From: Bryoerythrophyllum caledonicum
Taxonomy: Eukaryota; Streptophyta; Bryopsida; Pottiales; Pottiaceae
Reading direction: 5' to 3'
DNA: 64,000 bases
Assembly (NCBI GenBank): GCA_963971425.1
Contig: OZ020518.1
Span: 8,163,989-8,227,988, forward strand
Below are positions 58,272-64,000 of this stretch, in pieces. The notes under the pieces are model-generated. The model was not told the DNA's origin. It searched no databases and saw only the letters and a program-made list of their open reading frames with translations. Position numbers and translations under genes: made by a program. The first letter of the stretch is position 1, and each line of letters begins with the position of its first letter.

Positions 58272-61200
58272 TCAAGCTCGTGCCTCTTTTCGTAGCACAA
58301 CTTTCCAACCCGGTCTTCCTGTAACGTCTGAAAAGAAAACTTGAGTAGCTTGGCTTGGGAAAATGAACGGGTCTGCCAAGTGAGGCAATTTGTGCCGAAA
58401 GTTCACTACAAGGAATCCAGCCTCGTCCTTCGTATACGTAGGGTTACCTCGATTGTCTATGGTTTTCACCCACTCACAACGGAGCAGAATTATCTTCGTA
58501 CTCAATGCACCATAATCCAACTCAAGTATGTCTTGAAGTACTCCCACGTAGTTCACAGAGGATTCCTCAACATTTCCAGCAGTCTCGTGGAAAATGGATG
58601 CTACCCCATTGTTGTAACTCAACAAGTATCTTGTACTGTCATCCTCCACTCTAAAGTGGTTGCCAAATGCTATGACTCGTGCATATCTAGTAGCTCTCTG
58701 GGACGGCTTCTTGCTAAGGAGAAAGCGGTCCATATGTTCTGGTTATGCAAATCCAAGTCCGATTCTCCCACTTTGCGTTGCATTCAATCAGCTAAGGATG
58801 GCATTTCCGGATTCCCTTGCGATTCAGTCCTCCACATTCTGGCCAATCCACGGAAATACAATTAAACCCGGAAGCAGACGGTCTGCACTCCAAAATAGAC
58901 CCAGTAGGACGCGCTGTCTAGACTTTAGGAGTAATTCTCATCAGGCAGTGGAAGTTCTATGACTTCTCCGTGACTTTAAGTAGTCACTTCTATGTCGACT
59001 GCGAGTCATTCAACGTCCGTAAGACTTAAAAATGACTCCACTACAACTCATGTAGAACTACACAAGATTCCAGGTCAAAATGTCCCAAGCTTACACAAAG
59101 GACTTCACAGTTCAGCCATACTAGGGATCACAGTATCACATGGAATGACTGAATTCCCTAACTTACATGAATGAATCTTGCATGGCCGCAGCATTCGAGA
59201 GCACATAGTGGTGGGCCACATCTCTGAACTCGGAACTCATCACGTACGACCTTGCTGCCCCTTGCAAAACTTCTTCAGCATCTCCGTATTCTTCGTCTTC
59301 ATCCCACACGCGCCTGTGAGAGCCCTCAAAGCTGTGCAGGTACTCCGTAATGAATCCAATGCATTCATCTTTCAAGTACCCCTCTGCCATGCATGCCTCT
59401 GGTCGTGCCATGTTTCGGACGTGGTTCTTCAATACTTTCATGTAGCGCTCCACTGGATACATCCACCTTGCACTAACTGGACCACACAAGTCCAATTCCT
59501 TTGCCAAATGGTATGGGAGATGAGTCATTATGTCAAAAAATGAAGGTGGAAATTCGATCTCCAAAAGAGCCATGCTCTCTGCAACATCTGCTTCAAGAGA
59601 CGGAAAGTCTGCTGGATTGTATACCTTTGTGCCCAAACGACGAAATACCCTGTACATTCTCATAATAGCCATACGAGGTCCTGGTTCCATCAGATCACAA
59701 AGAGCTAGTGGCATGATCTGCTACATCAGAATATGATAATCATGTGACTTTAGGCCACTAAAATTCTTCTTGCGGAGACACTTGCTAAGGTCTGAGGAGT
59801 ACCCCGCGGGTGTTTTCAAATCCTGTATGCACTTGACAAAATTTTCAAACTCCTGTTCGGACAAAACATAAGATGCTCGTGGCTTCACCATCTTCCCTGC
59901 CTCACGTGGGTGTGGAGCGAGCCACAAGTGCCTCCTGACATTCCGGCGTTGTAGATCCCTCCGCACTTTGACTGTGTCCTTCTTCCTTGATATGGTTTTA
60001 AGAAAGTTCTTGGCAAGATTCATTTCGCAATGCATGAGGTGGAGCGTGTAGCGAATGAGAAGATATTGGCAGTGTAGACATGACCAACAGATTAGGTACA
60101 AGTCCACAGTCACAACCTGGTTACATACTAGTCATTTCGTAGTCAAACGTTGACATATTCCTATAATGGTAACTAATAAATGACTTGGAAGAACTAGCGG
60201 GTGACTGGAAAGTCATGTACGAATCCCAGCTAAGGTTTTCTCCTCAAAAAGGCCAAAATTTAGAGACACTTACCCTCCAGTATGGCAATCTAAATAGCAC
60301 GCTCAACCGCTTCAGGCCAAAAATTTTGGAGGGGTCCCCTGCGGCACCCTCTCTATTTCCGGGAGCTTTCCATGCCTCACACTGCTCTGCGTGCTGTATT
60401 TGTTCCTCCACAGTCACAGCCCGGGGTTTCGAGCGGTTTTCCATTAATCTGTCAAAGTGGTCCTTAATACCTTCTGATCTGTAAGGATGGTCTTCAGGTA
60501 GCCATCGACGAGTCCCACCGTAAGTTTGCTTGGACAGTTCAGTAGAATGCTCAACACCAAGGTCTTCACCACACCATGGACACGCTGCATACCCTTGATG
60601 AGAAAATCCTCCAACTGTGCCATACCCCGGGAAGTCGTGTATAGTCCATAGCAACATGGCACGCAACTGAAAAGCCTTTTCACCTGCATCCTTAGTGACG
60701 TCATGGGCAGGAACCCCGGCCCAAAGCTCTAACAACTCCTCCACTAGCGGCTCTAAATATGTGTCAAACACGTCACCCGTCACTGACTCCCTCCCTGGAA
60801 TTAAGAGTGCCAACATAATGAAAAACTTCTTTGTGCTCAACCAAGGGGGTAAGTTGTAGTTCAATAGCAGCACTGGCCATGTGGACCATGATGTCCTATT
60901 TTGCTTGTAAGGGTTCACTCCATCATTTGCTAAGGCAAAGTGAACATTCCTAGGATCCCGGGCAAAGGAGGGATCCACATTTTCCTCGAAATGCTTCCAA
61001 GCTTTGGAATCGCAGGGATGCCTGACGAGGCCGTCGCCTCCGTCACGGCTGCTCCGATTCTCTGCATGCCAAACCATGAGCTGCGAGATTTTTGGACTCA
61101 TGAACATGCGCTGCACTCTGGGAATGATGGGGAAGTGCCGCAACACCTTCACTGGAAAACAACGCCGCTCCTCGTCCCGGTATCTTCGACCGCCACACTT

Positions 61201-62097
61201 AAGGCACCGTACGTCTTGCTCATAGGGCCCACAAAAAAACACACAACCTCGTTCACATGCATAGATGGTATTGTACGTCAAACCCAATTTCCCCGTCAAG
61301 GCCTGCGCGGCATAGTAATTTCGAGGTAGGTTATTGTTCCTCCGTAGGAGATGAGAATGCAAAATGCGGAACAATTCGTTGGCACAGTGGTTGCTTACAC
61401 CATGCACAGTGCACATATTCATCAACAAGACCGTCGCTGCGAGCTAGCTCGAAACAACTTCATCGTACAGAGGCTCTAGGCACCCTTGCAACGCCCTGGC
61501 ATAAAAGCCACCGTCACCGTAAACTCCATCGGTGCTTGCAGCTGGAGGGCGCTGGTCGGTAGGATGAGGTCCGTCAATCCCTTCGAAGGGAGAAGGATGC
61601 TCGTCACGACATTCCTCAGCCTCAGCAACATCACCGTGGAACACCTCCATGCACTCCTCGTGGATTGAGTCCGCCGTCGAGATTGCATTCCTCACTTCCT
61701 CTTGAACTCTTTAGGCCAAAAATGTTGGAGCGTCCTCTGGATGCAATGCCTGATTTAGCATGCCTATTGAGTCAACATCGACATCTAGGGCATCCATGCC
61801 TTCTGATGCCTCTCTATGCGGTGCCCAAAATTCTTGCTCCCACTCCTCGTCAGAGGAATCCCTTGCACCCGGGCCTCTCCAAATGCGGCAATCCGAGTGC
61901 CTTCCATGACGTACAAGGTGAGCCTGAACGTTCTTGAGGAGAAGTCTCTTATGACCTTTGCACTTCGTGCAAGGACAATGCAACTTCTTGACATTGTATT
62001 CTCTAGCTCGTTGTAACTCCCTCAACCAGAGGCGCTCATCTCTAAGTCTCTGTCTGCCATTGTCGGACAATGGAAGCCTAGCAGGAATCATCTTCAC
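58272..62097 (-). pseudogene. TNPD-type CACTA transposase, interrupted
   Basis: Starts at 62097. Order: a Cys-rich Transpos_assoc-like domain (CPCTKCKGHK near residue 40); Transposase_21 (HCANELFRIL, YNTIYACERGC, LMVWHAENRS, LANDGVNPYKQNRTSWSTWP, DFPGYGTVGGFSHQGYAACP); an exon border at about 60275 (LPYWR then GTAAGTG) continuing near 60065 (LHLMHCEMNLAKN); DUF4218 (SHDYHILM, DIMTHLPYHLAKELDL, RWMYPVERYMKVLKNHVRN); and DUF4216 at 58272-58733 (YVGVLQDILELDYG, GFLVVNFRHK, PFIFPSQATQVFF). In-frame stops: TAA near 61711, TAG at 61444, TAG near 59718 in place of the usual Gln of HVLMQQ. The catalytic protein is therefore broken. Confidence 0.85.
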
Positions 62098-62214
62098 CGG
62101 TTTGGCAAATTTGTTACCATGTCATGCAGAGAGGATAATGGACTGGAACCTGTGCACGGACGGCCGTAGGTGGACTTATTTAGCCTCTATCAGCGATTCC
62201 TTCTACTTCCGAAA

Positions 62215-62400
62215 AATGTGAGTCGTAGTGCTGCTTTCAGCATTGACTGGCGTCTCTAGTAACTCCTGAATGACTCCACCAGTCACTGCAGGCAGCATTG
62301 ACTGGTGTCTCTTGTAACTCCTGAATGACTCTACGAGTCACTGCATAGTCAAAAAACTACACAAGTAAATGACTGACATATGTCTAAATGATGATTGCTA
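62215..62400. repeat. Sub-terminal repeats of the CACTA element
   Basis: Two copies of GCATTGACTGGYGTCTCTWG followed by AACTCCTGAATGACTC, spaced about 55 bp apart, plus further AGTCACTGCA words. Such repeats are binding sites for the element-encoded DNA-binding protein in known CACTA systems. Confidence 0.6.
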
Positions 62401-62705
62401 CTGTCAGAATCCTCAATTTAATGAGGAGCTGCCGGTAACCAACGGCACTCATCACGAGAGAGCTTGCCTCACCTAAACCGCTCGTCAAGTTCTCCTGCTA
62501 TCTCGTCATTGCAATTTCGTGACTCCCACACCGGCTCTCTCTCTCTCTCTGCTACGACTGCTAAGGTGGAGGACCTTCCGCCCTGAAACTAGGACGACAG
62601 TGAAGCGGCCCAATCGGTGATTCAGCAACTTGACGATGAGATCCTAAGTCGGGGGCGGAAATCGAAGGGTGACGGGAGAACGAGTTCGAGTACTTACACC
62701 GCTCA

Positions 62706-64000
62706 ATGGAAGCGCCGTCGGATAGTCCACCGCTTGAGAAGGGAATTTACGAACTGTTGCGTGACGCGAACGTCATTCGGGTGCAACAGATGGCTGCTCC
62801 AGCCTTGGCAGCGAGAGCGGAGCTGTAAGTTTCCGACCCCTTCTCCGGTACAAAGCTCTCTCAATTTCTGTAAGCCAGTACGCATATAACCCTCCTCCGT
62901 CCTGGTTCAAGCATGCAAACGTTGTAATTTGAGCTCCACGGATTTGCCATGTTGATGTGCACTAACTGGAAGAGTTCATAGTTTGTAGAGGACTCATGAG
63001 TGTAAGTAGAAGTACCGTTGTCGTCTGAAACTGTCCCTTGCACGTTTTTCAAAGCACAGAGGCGGCACATTCATATGGAAGTCATTTGTGAGTCCTTAAC
63101 TAGTCACATTCGAGAAACATCCCCGTCAAGGCCATATTTCCTACGTGGCCGCCACGTAGGAGCCGCTATGGTCGTCTACTTCCCTAGAGATGGTTGTCCT
63201 GTGTTTTTGCAAAACCCCTGTGCAACCCTGCCTTCTTGCTCGGAGTGAGTGCGCAAGAGTGTCATGTGATTTGTCTCGTACTTTGTCAACGGCATTGCTA
63301 GTATTTTCTTGCGGAGGCCGATTTTTCTGGATGTCGGGGCAGGGATAAAGCGACAGCGAAGGCCTAGGGTAGTAATCCGCCTTCCATTTCTGAAAAGAGA
63401 GGCGACAAAGTTGTGCGGAGGAGTTTATGGCGGGCAGGGTTTCGAACGAGGACCGCAGGGGAGGCCTCGTCGTCGGAGGCGACAAAATTTGATGGCGATG
63501 CCATCGCGACAGGTATGATGCACCTCGCCATTGCTTGTACACATGTTGAGCGGCAATCCGACAAGGAGAAAAAATCCGCAGGTAAATGCACGTACTGAAT
63601 CGTTCCTCCAGGATCGGTTTAGCACTTTTAGGGTTTCTATGTCATTGAGGGTTTAGTGTTTTAGGATTTAGGGTAGGAAATCGAGGTATTTGTCTTCCTG
63701 CTTTGCTTGCGTCTTTACTATTGGGTTTAGGGTAGTGAATTTCTTACACAAATGAAAAGTATCGGCTTTTTCTCCAGGATCAGAGGAAGAGCTGGCGGGC
63801 TCTTCTGAAGACGACCTTGAGCTGGAGGACGAAGAACTTGTGCTTGACAGGAGGACAAAGAGGAACAAGACAGTGCACATTGCCGCTGTAAAAGCTCAGA
63901 GCCGCCTTGGACAACGAGTTCGAGTACTTGGGGAATCCGCTGAGTATGGTGGGATTCAGGTTGGCCGTGTCGAGGTACCTATAGGCAGAAAGATGTCGCT
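62706..64000 (+). CDS. Unrecognised acidic protein, 5' part, divergent from the transposase
   Basis: Proposed exons 62706-62824 (ATG, ends before GTAAGT), 63373-63512 and 63778 to beyond the window edge; the phases fit (2, then 1). Exon 1 reads MEAPSDSPPLEKGIYELL. Exon 2 is Arg/Ser/Ala-rich and ends KFDGDAIATG. Exon 3 opens with an acidic stretch (SEEELAGSSEDDLELEDEEL) followed by LDRRTKRNKTVHIAAVKAQS. A (CT)n tract at 62540-62552 lies upstream. It sits on the far side of the sub-terminal-like repeats from the transposase, so it could be a second CACTA gene (TNPA-like) or a neighbouring host gene. Intron 1 includes AGTCATT-type words typical of the element, which favours the first. Confidence 0.4.

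Larger units (their letters stand above)
57174..64000 (-). mobile_element. Large CACTA (En/Spm) transposon, right end outside the window
   Basis: The left terminus is CACTACAAAAAAACCGG at 57174, a classic CACTA end, placed just after the DDE transposase relic. Sub-terminal regions are packed with ATGACT/AGTCAT/AGTCACT words in both orientations (57200-57500, 58950-59060, 62220-62390, 63080-63110). The TNPD-type transposase lies on the minus strand. No matching right terminus was found before 64000, so the element is at least 6.8 kb. Confidence 0.7.

Noticed and set aside
25372-62097. Reassigned TAG codon (Gln) suggested by frequent in-frame TAG in the transposon ORFs
   Set aside because: The PPR gene ends in TAG in a natural position, and the host genes show no internal TAG. 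Frameshifts and TAA/TGA also break the same transposon ORFs, so decay is the simpler explanation.

Overview
The window is nuclear DNA of a green plant (streptophyte). Genes are split by many GT-AG introns, and the proteins are plant types: an organellar tRNase Z, a pentatricopeptide repeat (PPR) protein, a GOS11-type SNARE, a plant intracellular Ras-group LRR protein and an ASR-like stress protein. The mobile elements are also plant types: CACTA elements with Transposase_21/DUF4218/DUF4216 parts and a LINE whose ORF1 ends in a CCHC knuckle. Nothing read here fixes the species. Large, decayed, nested transposons and a multicopy transposon protein I associate with early-diverging plants make a non-angiosperm possible, but this is only a guess. 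Exon borders were worked out by eye from reading frame, splice sites and family conservation, without transcripts.

Layout. 1-10.5 kb: two head-to-head genes with start codons 306 bp apart. On the minus strand is tRNase Z (14 exons, 481 aa, N-terminus like a transit peptide). On the plus strand is a PPR protein (14 exons, 537 aa). Both probably act in organelle RNA processing, and introns of both are filled with one short repeat family. 11.3-11.8 kb: an orphan exon-like ORF, then a threefold 280-bp repeat. 13-19 kb: repeats, a TTAA-flanked element and a tRNA-derived SINE. 19.2-22.2 kb: the Golgi SNARE gene (minus, 5 exons, 241 aa), whose exon 2 ends have been duplicated into both neighbouring introns. 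22.6-32.5 kb: a SINE split by an 8.5-kb LINE (18-bp target duplication) and again by a 0.94-kb TTAA-flanked element. 34.6-35.6 kb: another TTAA element. 37.1-38.0 kb: single-exon ASR-like gene with a 39-bp coding minisatellite. 39.4-41.7 kb: LRR (PIRL-type) gene on minus, 5 exons, 514 aa. 44.4-46.3 kb: two more TTAA elements. 46.3-51.8 kb: mostly AT-rich DNA with an unrecognised ORF. 51.8-64 kb: a stack of mobile DNA made of a 415-bp non-autonomous CACTA element, a broken coiled-coil ORF, a broken DDE-type transposase, and a large CACTA element whose right end lies beyond the window.

The host genes appear intact. The transposon proteins are all interrupted, and many of the in-frame stops are TAG. 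The most unusual items are the TTAA/CCCCTAAAGG element family with a readable empty site, the LINE with an extra third ORF inserted at the B box of a SINE, the intronic repeat family shared by the divergent gene pair, and a fold-back filler insertion inside the DDE transposase.
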